This document shows, in pieces, positions 57,246 through 64,000 of a stretch of 64,000 nucleotides of DNA (position 1 is its first letter; every line of letters starts with the position of its first letter). The position numbers were made by a program, and so were the translations under genes. Where the stretch lies: contig JAJTEE010000008.1 of NCBI GenBank assembly GCA_021298215.1, positions 1 through 64,000 of the forward strand. The letters are read 5' to 3'. Source of the stretch: Alphaproteobacteria bacterium. GTDB lineage: Bacteria > Pseudomonadota > Alphaproteobacteria > Paracaedibacterales > CAITNM01. The notes under the pieces were generated by a model. The model did not search any database, was not told the origin of the DNA, and saw only the letters and a list, made by a program, of their open reading frames with translations.

Positions 57246-57695
57246 ATGCGATCATATTTTTGGTTAGGGATGCTGATCCTTATTTTGGCAGGTTGTTACC
57301 CTACCATTGACCATCGTGGATTTAATCCCGAAGAAATACAGGTTGATAAAATCAAAGTTGATGTTAGCACTCAAGAAACAGTCCAAGATGTGTTAGGCAG
57401 CCCATCCACCACTTCTTTATTCCCAGTAGAGGGAAAGAAGTGGAGCAACTGGTATTACATTTACCGCAAAACGGAAACAACATCTTTTTTCATGCCTAAG
57501 GTGGTTGATCAATTGATCATAAAAGTAGTATTAGATGAAAAGGGCATTGTGCGAGAACTTGAACAGCAAAAAGGTGTGCAAGGAGAAGAAGTTAAAGTAT
57601 CAAAAGAACGCACGCCAACCACTGGTTATGAAAGTTCAGTGATGCGTGATGTGTTCGGAGGATTTGGAAAAAGTTTAGAACCCAATAAAAAGTGA
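57246..57695 (+). CDS. bamE: Outer-membrane assembly lipoprotein BamE (SmpA/OmlA)
   Basis: 149 residues. Lipobox LAGC with C17. The BamE core follows: a Gly-Asn-like HRGFNPEEI start, then QETVQDVLGSPSTTSLF and the W-Y-Y-I strand (NWYYIYRK) with VLDEKGIV. The C-terminal 40 residues are polar. GGAGG lies 8 bases before the ATG, in the end of glyS. BamE stabilises the BAM complex. Confidence 0.88.
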   Translation: MRSYFWLGMLILILAGCYPTIDHRGFNPEEIQVDKIKVDVSTQETVQDVLGSPSTTSLFPVEGKKWSNWYYIYRKTETTSFFMPKVVDQLIIKVVLDEKGIVRELEQQKGVQGEEVKVSKERTPTTGYESSVMRDVFGGFGKSLEPNKK

Positions 57696-57703
57696 GAGGT
57701 GTT

Positions 57704-58762
57704 ATGATTAAAAATATTCTTACTCTTATTCTTGGTTTTGTACTCATTGGATGTGCATCAATAGATAATGAAGATCGCCACACGATATACGCGGTTTATG
57801 ATAAAAGCAAAGTTGGTGAGATGGCGATGATTAACGCTCTTGTTAACGAAATCGCGTCCAACTATCCCGAAATAAATGTCATTGAGAAACCTAACGCCAA
57901 GATACAAGATTTAGATCTTAATAAACCTTGTTCAATTATAACGGCAGGTCAATTTGGTATCTCTTTAGCTAAGTCAGAGGTTCCTCAACACGTAAAAGTA
58001 TTGCTGTGTGTGCACCAGTGGTTTGACTCAATGAAAAGCCTTCACAACATATATATCACAATGCCTCAGCACACGATTGATGAAAAAATCCAACATATTG
58101 CTCAGCAAAATCACTTAACCCTGCTGCCAACACTTGGTGTGCTACATACAATGTCTTTTGAAGCACTAGAAAAGGAAGATGCATCAGCTGTTCGTTTAAA
58201 CGATGCCAAGGTTGGTGTTATTTTAGCGGGTGATGCCGAACTACCTAATGGTGGTTGGAAGACATTTAGCACGCGCAATGCAAAAAAATTAGCAGAAGAA
58301 ATAGCTGAATTTCAAAAGCGTACCGGATATAAGCTTCTCATCACCAATGGTCCGCGCACAGGACGTGCCCCAAATGCGCATAAAAACAGCAAGCTAGATT
58401 TTGTCTCCAATGCTTTCTTAAGAGTATTAAAAGACAAAGGTCTAGAAAAAGATAAAGACTTTGAGTTCTTCGATTTTCAGTTTGGACAACCTTCAGCTCT
58501 AAAAGCTGTTATAAAAATAATACAAGCGAATAAAGGCTTCATGATCGTTCCGGGCGAATCCACAAGTTCCATTTCAGAAATTCTTTCCGTGCTTCCAGCT
58601 GCTATTTATAACAACGATGCAATGAATGCGATGCATAAAGTATTTGTTGATCAGCTTGTGCAAGCAAACCTTACAACGTCATGGCCGCAAACGCCAGATG
58701 CGATAACATATCCGGCTCTACCTCCTCAGGAAGTCGATGTTGTTAAAAAATTTCTGCAATAA
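57704..58762 (+). CDS. Lipoprotein with Elm1/GT-B-like fold
   Basis: 352 residues from the ATG at 57704, preceded by GAGAGG; a GTG at 57692 overlapping bamE is less likely. Lipobox FVLIGC with C17. Two alpha/beta halves recall the Elm1 (mitochondrial fission) family: LLITNGPRTGR resembles TTSRRTP, and VPGESTSSISEIL resembles the DSxSMxSEA block. Attachment as a lipoprotein is unusual for that family. Function unknown, perhaps a surface glycan role. It is the last gene of the glyQS-bamE run. Confidence 0.5.
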   Translation: MIKNILTLILGFVLIGCASIDNEDRHTIYAVYDKSKVGEMAMINALVNEIASNYPEINVIEKPNAKIQDLDLNKPCSIITAGQFGISLAKSEVPQHVKVLLCVHQWFDSMKSLHNIYITMPQHTIDEKIQHIAQQNHLTLLPTLGVLHTMSFEALEKEDASAVRLNDAKVGVILAGDAELPNGGWKTFSTRNAKKLAEEIAEFQKRTGYKLLITNGPRTGRAPNAHKNSKLDFVSNAFLRVLKDKGLEKDKDFEFFDFQFGQPSALKAVIKIIQANKGFMIVPGESTSSISEILSVLPAAIYNNDAMNAMHKVFVDQLVQANLTTSWPQTPDAITYPALPPQEVDVVKKFLQ

Positions 58763-58825
58763 GGGCGTTTAAAAACTAACTTTTTTCTTACTTTATTGCT
58801 TTATCAAAAGAAAAGCCGTTGATTT

Positions 58826-59389
58826 TTATCGTATCATATTCTGTGGACTAATACCGCCAATCTGTGCTTGATCATTGCTATCGTCAGTTATAGTTGGTTG
58901 TAAGGACACGACTTGAAAACCTACTCTTTTTGCTAAATCACTAAGTTGTGCTTCTCTTTCTGTTTCTTCGCGCGCACTGCATTTTGCAATGCCGATAAGG
59001 GTTACGTGTACGCCAAGAGCGCTTAACCCAAAGCAAGTAATAACATGTGACGCTAGCAGGGAAAAAGGGTTAATAGCCGCAGCAACAGCTGGAGCCCCAG
59101 CGCTACAATATAGGCATGTATTTCCGGCAGCTTCATTGCAGTTTGCTACTTTTCTAAAAAACCAGCGAGCATTCAACAAATCTCTAACGTTACTTACGTA
59201 ATCATTATTAAATAATTCAAGCGCAGGGCTACTAATTTGAGAACTTGTAGTTGAAGGTGGGGCGGGATGTGCTTGTCGTTGGCTTTCTGAACCTAGAATA
59301 ACATCGCCTTCTTCAAGGCTAGCACTTGCTAATTTCACGTCGGTACCCATCAAGATAATTAGCAATACAAAAAATAATTGTCGCATCAT
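58826..59389 (-). CDS. Orphan secreted or membrane protein, unknown function
   Basis: 187 residues. A signal peptide (about 1-24, ending KLASAS) is followed by a Ser/Pro/Thr-rich stretch, then a region with four cysteines (VANC, NTCLYC) and a hydrophobic segment of ~50 residues (about 100-150) rich in Ala and Ile that could be one or two membrane helices. I do not recognise a family. It is divergent from the secreted beta-repeat genes and separated from them by 366 bases. Its AT-rich surroundings match the accessory region. Confidence 0.5.
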   Translation of the reverse strand: MMRQLFFVLLIILMGTDVKLASASLEEGDVILGSESQRQAHPAPPSTTSSQISSPALELFNNDYVSNVRDLLNARWFFRKVANCNEAAGNTCLYCSAGAPAVAAAINPFSLLASHVITCFGLSALGVHVTLIGIAKCSAREETEREAQLSDLAKRVGFQVVSLQPTITDDSNDQAQIGGISPQNMIR

Positions 59390-59755
59390 GAATTCATAAA
59401 TTTATAATTAGCAATTAAATTATTTCATGAAGTAATTAAAAAATTATTTACAGCGATAATAATTGCAAAATTTCATATGAAAATGAATATTTACGCTTTC
59501 GCATACGAGAATCGCGCAGATTCATAGTGATACAGAAATTTTCCTAAGAAAAGAGCATTCAAAGTATTTGATATGTCTATTTCTTAATCAAATATTAATA
59601 GAAGACATTTTTCTAAAAAAATAAAAAAATTTTATTAAATCTCTATTAAATTTATATTCACTTTTTCTTAATAAATATCCGTTAAGTTGATAGATGTTAA
59701 TAAATCAAATGGTTTATTGAATTTTCAACAAAAATATTTAGGAAGGAAAATAAAT
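59390..59755. other. AT-rich divergent intergenic region
   Basis: 366 bases, strongly AT-rich, between the orphan gene and the first beta-repeat gene. I see no RNA gene, no repeat and no open frame of note. GGAAGG just before 59756 is the ribosome-binding site of the next gene. Promoters for both genes should lie here, but none stands out clearly from the AT background. Confidence 0.6.
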
Positions 59756-60613
59756 ATGAGAAAAATTCAAAAATTAAGTTTGTCTTTGCTTTCTTTGATA
59801 GCGGTATCAAACTGCAATACTATGACTGCTTGTGAAGGTGATCATATGAACATCCGTGTTGATGGTGGGGAATCTTCTGAGGTCAGTGCTGCGTACTCAG
59901 GTAATTATCATAAGATATATGCCGGTACAGTAAAATTTACTGGTAATGAATCAGGAATGACTTGTTTGAAAATTAAAGGTGGTAAAGCTCAATTTAACGG
60001 GCCTACTGACGAAATGCCTCAAGCAATTAAATTTGATGTAACCCCAGAAGGTGATGTGGTTGACGGTGATCATGTAGTGGTAGAAGTTCTAACTAATGGG
60101 GCAGCACATGATAATCTTCACAACATTACACTTCCTACTTTGCACATGCAAACAGATGGTTATGTTATTGCTAACAGCAACACAGTTGTAACAATAAGTG
60201 GCCTTGGTTGCGGTAGTGGTGCATTGAATTTGTATTCAGGTGATGTTACAGATCCTGACTATATCGGTGTTACTGTTCCTGCTGATTTGTCAACTGCGTC
60301 AAATCCTATCAACGTTTATGGTGAAACACACTTTGGTGCCTCAGCATTAAGTAAGCTAACAACTGGTCAAACAACAGTAAAAGACGGTGGTTTGTTAGAA
60401 GTTGTTGCGGCTACAGCTGGTGCAGCTCCTGGTGCAGTTGTTGTAGAAAATGGCGCTATTCTAGAAGTTGCCGGTAATACAACTATTCCAGCTCAAGGTG
60501 ACGCAGGTGATGTATTCACAGGTACCTTGATGTTCGAAAACAACTCTACTCTATGGTTACGTAACAATGTTGTTTGGGATCGTGACATTTTAGGTGCGGG
60601 TGTTGCTAACTAA
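59756..60613 (+). CDS. Secreted beta-repeat protein, paralogue A
   Basis: 285 residues from the ATG at 59756, which has GGAAGG ~9 bases upstream; an in-frame codon at 59687 would give a poor N-terminus. Signal peptide about 1-26. The body opens with a DGGE block, then many short strands with Gly, Val, Thr, Asn and Ala (LPTLHMQTDG, LLEVVAATAG, VVVENGAILEVAGNTTI), ending STLWLRNN. It looks like a right-handed beta-helix passenger of the autotransporter type, but no C-terminal barrel exists. Of the four relatives it is the longest and has extra Cys. Function unknown. Confidence 0.6.
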   Translation: MRKIQKLSLSLLSLIAVSNCNTMTACEGDHMNIRVDGGESSEVSAAYSGNYHKIYAGTVKFTGNESGMTCLKIKGGKAQFNGPTDEMPQAIKFDVTPEGDVVDGDHVVVEVLTNGAAHDNLHNITLPTLHMQTDGYVIANSNTVVTISGLGCGSGALNLYSGDVTDPDYIGVTVPADLSTASNPINVYGETHFGASALSKLTTGQTTVKDGGLLEVVAATAGAAPGAVVVENGAILEVAGNTTIPAQGDAGDVFTGTLMFENNSTLWLRNNVVWDRDILGAGVAN

Positions 60614-60637
60614 TTGACTATTATGCCTCGCTTTAGA

Positions 60638-60669
60638 CCTCGGTCAGATTTTCTGATCGAGGTTTTTTT
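60638..60669 (+). terminator. Intrinsic terminator after paralogue A
   Basis: Ten-base stem CCTCGGTCAG / CTGATCGAGG (one G-T pair) with loop ATTTT, then seven T. It lies 24 bases after the stop codon. Confidence 0.9.
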
Positions 60670-60679
60670 ATAATTCCAC

Positions 60680-60950
60680 AACTGGCTCCAAAAAAGCTAA
60701 GAAATGTCAAGGCCCTGTTGGTGCTGTCAAACTCTTCTTCGACGGCAAACACACACAATTTGGCAACCTGCAGTAGGTACTCCGTAACATAAAAAATAGA
60801 CACCCCGTTGAAAACGAAGTCCCGTTGAAGAACGGGAACACGTCCAGTGCATAGCTATTGATATTATAGAACTGGACCATGACGGGAGCTGTGCTCCAGG
60901 GAGACGTTGAGAGAGCTAACTGCCCATTGGTACGAACGTGATCTCGTTCC
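60680..60950. other. GC-richer, hairpin-forming spacer; possible RNA or gene remnant
   Basis: This stretch is visibly richer in G and C than the DNA around it. It contains several nested hairpins: CGTT-GAA-AACG (60806-60816), CCCGTT-GAAG-AACGGG (60821-60836), GTCCAGT/ACTGGAC (60842-60848 with 60871-60877) and GGAGC-TGT-GCTCC (60885-60897). A stop-free frame of about 35 codons (to TAG at 60774-60776) encodes GAVKLFFDGKHTQFGN-like text but has no start codon; it could be the tail of a lost gene. No tRNA, tmRNA, SRP or RNase P signature is seen. Nature unknown. Confidence 0.4.
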
Positions 60951-60953
60951 TTG

Positions 60954-61055
60954 TCATCTTGATCCTGTATTTTTCCTTTCCTTCATCCTAAGCCTGTATT
61001 TTCCCCTTCTGTCATCCTGGCGTGCGAAGCAGGTGTGAGGGTCTAGTGCGAGGAT
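60954..61055. repeat. Degenerate intergenic repeat, 29-base period
   Basis: TCATC(C/T)T...CCTGTATTTT recurs at 60954 and 60983, and a third TCATCCT at 61012 starts a related but different tail (TGTCATCCTGGCGTGCGAAG then GTCTAGTGCG). The form GTCATCCTG...GAAGC...GGxTCTAG is like the dispersed intergenic repeats of many bacterial genomes. Copies elsewhere cannot be seen from this window. Confidence 0.45.
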
Positions 61056-61220
61056 ATACATTAAATACATAAATAATATGTATTTATTATTTTTTTTTTA
61101 TTTAATTATATTTACTGTTTATTAAACAGAAACAAATAATATAACAATTGTTGATAGCGTTAACGGCTTGTATCAATAATAGCAAATAAAACACCCCTTT
61201 TATTGCGGTATATTAACTTT

Positions 61221-61249
61221 TTGTTAACGTTATTAACGTAAATTATATT
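61221..61249 (+). promoter_or_regulatory. Probable sigma-70 promoter of paralogue B
   Basis: TTGTTA (61221-61226) and TATATT (61244-61249) with a 17-base spacer. They end ~44 bases before the ATG, leaving a short leader with AAAGGAG. An inverted repeat GTTAACGTTATTAAC overlaps the -35 and spacer and could be an operator. Confidence 0.5.
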
Positions 61250-61293
61250 TTGTTATCAATTTATATTTTTTTATTACTTAAAGGAGTATTAAA

Positions 61294-62037
61294 ATGAAAA
61301 ATTTAAAAATGTTATTGGCAGTTGCTGCTCTTGCTTCTTCAACAGCTTTTTCTGTAGGCGATAATGTAACAATCAATTTTGCTGACGGTGCTGAGTGGGA
61401 TTCTGCTATTTCTGGCGTTTCAGGAGCTGCAGTTGTTTTGCACCCTACTAGCGAGAACGCTAAAATTACTCTTGGGTCATCTGCTCACTCTGATGGTCAC
61501 GTTGTTCTGGATGCAGATGGTGTTGCAGATTATAGTAATGCTAGTTTGGTGGGTTCAGGTAAGCATATTGAATTAAAATCAGGTTCTAAGCTAAACGTAA
61601 GCGTTAGCCCTGAGCCAATTTTTGCTGATGCTGATGCTGCTGAAATTGCTGCAACAGCTGATGTAGACTTAGACGCTCTTTCAGGTTCTGCTCTTGTTAC
61701 TTTAACTGGTTCGGAATTCACATTAAAAGACTTAAGCGCTAACACTGGTGGAGTTGATGCTTCTGCAGCTGTAAAAATCGCTGCGGCTACAAAATTCCCA
61801 GTTGCTGCTCTTTCTACATTTGGTGGCGAAGCAACTGTAAGTGTAGCTCCTACATCTCATGCTAGTGCTGGTTCTGGTAATAAATTACAGTTTAACAACA
61901 TAACAGCTAGTGTGAATGTTGATGCTGGTGTCCTGGCTGCTGCTACTGATATGTACGTAACTCCTAATAGCACAATTAACATTGGTAGCACAAAATGGTC
62001 ACAAGGTTTCATTGTTGGTACTTACGGTGAACTCTAA
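61294..62037 (+). CDS. Secreted beta-repeat protein, paralogue B
   Basis: 247 residues. Signal peptide 1-20 (MKNLKMLL ... SSTAFS). The mature protein starts DNVTINFADGAEWDSAISG and is then almost all Ala, Ser, Val, Thr, Gly, Asp and Leu, with no Cys and almost no aromatic residues in the middle. It ends PNSTINIGSTKWSQ. AAAGGAG lies ~8 bases before the ATG. It shares the DG(G/A)E opening and the C-terminal STxxxxx block with its neighbours, but it has lost the Cys-containing block seen in C and D. Predicted exported beta-solenoid; role unknown. Confidence 0.6.
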   Translation: MKNLKMLLAVAALASSTAFSVGDNVTINFADGAEWDSAISGVSGAAVVLHPTSENAKITLGSSAHSDGHVVLDADGVADYSNASLVGSGKHIELKSGSKLNVSVSPEPIFADADAAEIAATADVDLDALSGSALVTLTGSEFTLKDLSANTGGVDASAAVKIAAATKFPVAALSTFGGEATVSVAPTSHASAGSGNKLQFNNITASVNVDAGVLAAATDMYVTPNSTINIGSTKWSQGFIVGTYGEL

Positions 62038-62066
62038 ACCTAGCTAATGATTTAGCGTTTGTAATT

Positions 62067-62097
62067 TCCAGCCAGATTTTTCTGGCTGGATTTTTTT
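62067..62097 (+). terminator. Intrinsic terminator after paralogue B
   Basis: Perfect ten-base stem TCCAGCCAGA / TCTGGCTGGA with a TTTT loop, followed by seven T. It lies 29 bases after the stop. Confidence 0.93.
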
Positions 62098-62232
62098 ACG
62101 CAAAATAAAATATAAAATTCATAATTCGGCATAAAAAAATCAATTATTAATATAAAATATTAATCTTATCTTAAATAAAGAAATTTACACTCATCTTTAG
62201 AGGGAAACACAATTTTTCTAAAGGAGTTTATA

Positions 62233-62961
62233 ATGAAAATTCACAAACTAATGCTACTTGCAGCACTAGGTACTTCTACCGCTTTCTCTGCTGTTGAGTA
62301 TAATTTTAATAACGGTGAGCTTGATGCTCCAATTACTGGTGGTATTATCTTTAACGGTTCGGGTGACTGTCTTTTCACAGGTTCACTTACTGGCGAGGCA
62401 GAATTGCACGCAGGCAATGTGCAAGTGTATAATATGGATCGTTTCGGCGGGGATATCGCAATGAGTGGCGGTACATTGGAGCTTCTTGCTGATGATGAGC
62501 TGCATCCAGCAGAAGATAATACTAACGTTACAATTCCATCATTGCATATGGATACTGCTGGCACTATTACTATTCATAAAAGTGCAATATTAGCTGCTGT
62601 TGATGGTGATGGTAAATTAACGATTTTAGGTGACGGCGAAGGCACAGGCGTATCGTTTGATGGTGATTTAAGCGGATATACTGGTGGTCTTGAGATGGGC
62701 CCAGACTTAAGTGCGCACTTTATTGCGACAACAGTTCTTCCTAATGCTGACAACACATTTAATGGCGCTGTATACCTAGGTGCACCTCGCACCACTCCAA
62801 ATAAATATGACTCTGCGGGTAAAACATTAACTGCTGCAGCATTTTATGTAGCTAATGGTTTCGGTGAAGTTAGAAGTAATCTTTTCCAAGGTGCTGTTAA
62901 AACAAACGAAATCAATTTGAGTTCTGATAGCATCTGGAGAGTCCCAGTTTCTGCTAGATAA
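62233..62961 (+). CDS. Secreted beta-repeat protein, paralogue C
   Basis: 242 residues. Signal peptide 1-19 (MKIHKLMLLAA ... AFS), very similar to that of paralogue B. The mature part has NNGELDAPITGG, then GSGDCLFTGSLTGEAEL and HAGNVQV, IPSLHMDTAGTIT, and GGTLELLAD, which resembles autotransporter passenger repeats. It ends SSDSIWRVPVSAR. AAAGGAG stands 7 bases before the ATG. The stretch around the single Cys aligns closely with paralogue D. No barrel or anchor is seen, so it should be periplasmic or released. Confidence 0.62.
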   Translation: MKIHKLMLLAALGTSTAFSAVEYNFNNGELDAPITGGIIFNGSGDCLFTGSLTGEAELHAGNVQVYNMDRFGGDIAMSGGTLELLADDELHPAEDNTNVTIPSLHMDTAGTITIHKSAILAAVDGDGKLTILGDGEGTGVSFDGDLSGYTGGLEMGPDLSAHFIATTVLPNADNTFNGAVYLGAPRTTPNKYDSAGKTLTAAAFYVANGFGEVRSNLFQGAVKTNEINLSSDSIWRVPVSAR

Positions 62962-62972
62962 AATTTTTATAT

Positions 62973-63005
62973 TTCCCCGGTCAGGAATTTGACTGGGGAA
63001 TTTTT
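62973..63005 (+). terminator. Intrinsic terminator after paralogue C
   Basis: Stem TTCCCCGGTC / GACTGGGGAA (one G-T pair), 8-base loop, then five T. It lies 12 bases after the stop. Confidence 0.85.
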
Positions 63006-63160
63006 GTATAAACACATTAATTCACAATAATCATCTAAATAAATATTCATTAAATAATTAATTTTATTTTTTTAAAATTATATCTTTATTAACCTCATTA
63101 TAAGAGAATAAGTATTATAAAATAATACATATTTTTTTATTTAAAATAAGGAGCAAATAA

Positions 63161-63853
63161 ATGATAAATGTTAATAAAAACGTTTTGTTTTTCATTGGAA
63201 TGTTATCTTCTTCAAATTTTTTAGCGGCTTCGGATCCTGAGATTGTCATAAGATTTACCGATGGTGGAGAGTTAGCTTCAACTGTTAAGGGTCATGCTAA
63301 CTTTGTCGGGCAAAATGGTAGCGATGATTGTATTTTAAGCGGTACTGTGGAAGGCCGAGTAAAAATTACATCTGGAAATGTGCAGGCTGCTTCACCTGAT
63401 TCGTTTGGTCCTCATCTCGTAACTTTTTCAGAGGATGGTGCTGGTAAGCCTCGTAGCTTAGAAGCCATAGCCGCAATGGATCTTCCTGATCTAACAATGG
63501 ATGCTAACGGCACCGTAACAGCAGATGCAGATGTGAATTTAGGTCTAGTGTCTGGATCTCATGATTTAAGTCTTGATGGTCCAGGTCAATTCACAACAAC
63601 CAAGAATTCAAGAACAAGCTCATGTAACGTGAATGTAAATGGAGCAGGTGGTTTGAAGGTTGCATCGCTCAGCAATAAATTACCCGCAGGGACAATCGCT
63701 GTTGCGGCTGATTCTAAAGTAGAGCTTGGTTCCGGACTTTCGGTTGGTGAAGGTGATGTTGCTGCTTCAGGTAAATGGAGCTATGAAGATGGCGCTACAA
63801 TAGTACTTAGAAATGGCGCAGATATGCACTTTGACCCTAAAGTACACAAATAA
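63161..63853 (+). CDS. Secreted beta-repeat protein, paralogue D
   Basis: 230 residues. Signal peptide about 1-23 (ending NFLAAS). The mature part begins IVIRFTDGGELASTVKG, then GSDDCILSGTVEGRVKITSGNVQA, which aligns with GSGDCLFTGSLTGEAEL...GNVQV of paralogue C. LPDLTMDANGTVTADADV follows, and the end is GATIVLRNGADMHF. AAGGAG precedes the ATG. It is the last full family member in the window; more may follow beyond base 64000. Confidence 0.62.
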   Translation: MINVNKNVLFFIGMLSSSNFLAASDPEIVIRFTDGGELASTVKGHANFVGQNGSDDCILSGTVEGRVKITSGNVQAASPDSFGPHLVTFSEDGAGKPRSLEAIAAMDLPDLTMDANGTVTADADVNLGLVSGSHDLSLDGPGQFTTTKNSRTSSCNVNVNGAGGLKVASLSNKLPAGTIAVAADSKVELGSGLSVGEGDVAASGKWSYEDGATIVLRNGADMHFDPKVHK

Positions 63854-63884
63854 AGAATAAATTCTAATCTTTCCTTCCTGAGAT

Positions 63885-63921
63885 GCGCTGTTTACTAAAG
63901 TAAACAGTGCATTCTTTTTTT
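63885..63921 (+). terminator. Intrinsic terminator after paralogue D
   Basis: Stem GCGCTGTTTA / TAAACAGTGC (one G-T pair) with a 6-base loop, followed after three bases by eight T. It lies 31 bases after the stop. Confidence 0.85.
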
Positions 63922-64000
63922 CTCCCGCATAACCATTTTAATTTTAAATAAAAAAATAAGTATTGTCGTGAAGTAATACTTGTTTGGTATTTCTTATTAA

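Noticed and set aside
59687..59755. N-terminal extension of paralogue A
   Set aside because: It would place 23 polar residues before the signal peptide, and the Shine-Dalgarno sequence lies at 59741-59746, right before the ATG at 59756.
60680..60950. tmRNA, RNase P RNA or SRP RNA
   Set aside because: None of the conserved sequence boxes of those RNAs can be found.
60954..61055. Possible CRISPR array (29-base period)
   Set aside because: Only two to three degenerate copies are present, the repeats abut with no unique spacers, and no cas genes are near.
59756..63853. Classical autotransporters or adhesins
   Set aside because: No C-terminal beta-barrel, YadA anchor or sorting signal exists in any of the four proteins, although the passenger-like repeats suggested it.

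Overview
The window reads as chromosomal DNA of an alphaproteobacterium with low G+C and probably a host-associated life. Pointers to this are a PopZ/DUF2497 polar organizer, a DUF3035 'BamF' lipoprotein, a HIG1-type twin-membrane protein joined to lepA, a DUF1058-type SH3 protein, the large ~1500-residue NAD-glutamate dehydrogenase, a fused PutA, and an alphaproteobacterial-type family-4 uracil-DNA glycosylase. Three tandem MFS carriers and a dependence on amino-acid catabolism would suit an intracellular symbiont (Holosporales-like or a relative). That placement is inference and would need 16S or marker-gene phylogeny.

Layout. 1-930: the tail of tuf with its terminator, then a uracil-DNA glycosylase. 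927-4886: three tandem MFS paralogues on the minus strand. 5085-8758: HIG1 protein, lepA and an SbmA/BacA-type ABC exporter, tightly coupled. 8762-13438 (minus): SH3 protein, dut, lipB, GNAT, glnA and a secreted degenerate HD-domain protein. 13548-21638 (plus): GT2, gyrA, popZ, tRNA-Pro(GGG), putA, plsC. 21646-31697 (minus): a surface-polysaccharide-like group (ugd, GT2, asnB, polytopic membrane protein) downstream of NAD-GDH. 31722-35648 (minus): HAD, der, bamB and a YfgM-like protein. 35723-42725: def, then xerD-rimP-nusA-infB (minus) and a ZIP-like membrane protein. 42772-49156 (minus): ABC1 kinase, comF, GST, nnrE, uvrA. 49384-58762 (plus): rpiB, bamF, two M16 peptidases, pgi, glyQS, bamE and an Elm1-like lipoprotein. 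58826-64000: an accessory region with an orphan secreted protein and four tandem secreted beta-repeat paralogues.

How the genes fit together. PutA turns proline into glutamate and the large GDH turns glutamate into 2-oxoglutarate, so amino acids can feed the TCA cycle. Glutamine synthetase is present but lacks the adenylylated tyrosine. Envelope assembly is well represented (BamB, BamE, BamF, a YfgM-like protein and the M16 pair), as is translation (tuf, lepA, infB, nusA, rimP, def, glyQS).

The part that housekeeping functions do not explain is the last 5 kb. It holds four consecutive genes for exported proteins of 230-285 residues that are rich in Gly, Ser, Thr, Ala and Asp and resemble beta-helical autotransporter passengers, but carry no membrane barrel. 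Each has a strong Shine-Dalgarno sequence and its own hairpin-plus-T terminator. A locally GC-richer, hairpin-forming spacer with an intergenic repeat lies between the first and second genes. This is the best candidate for an undescribed system in the window.
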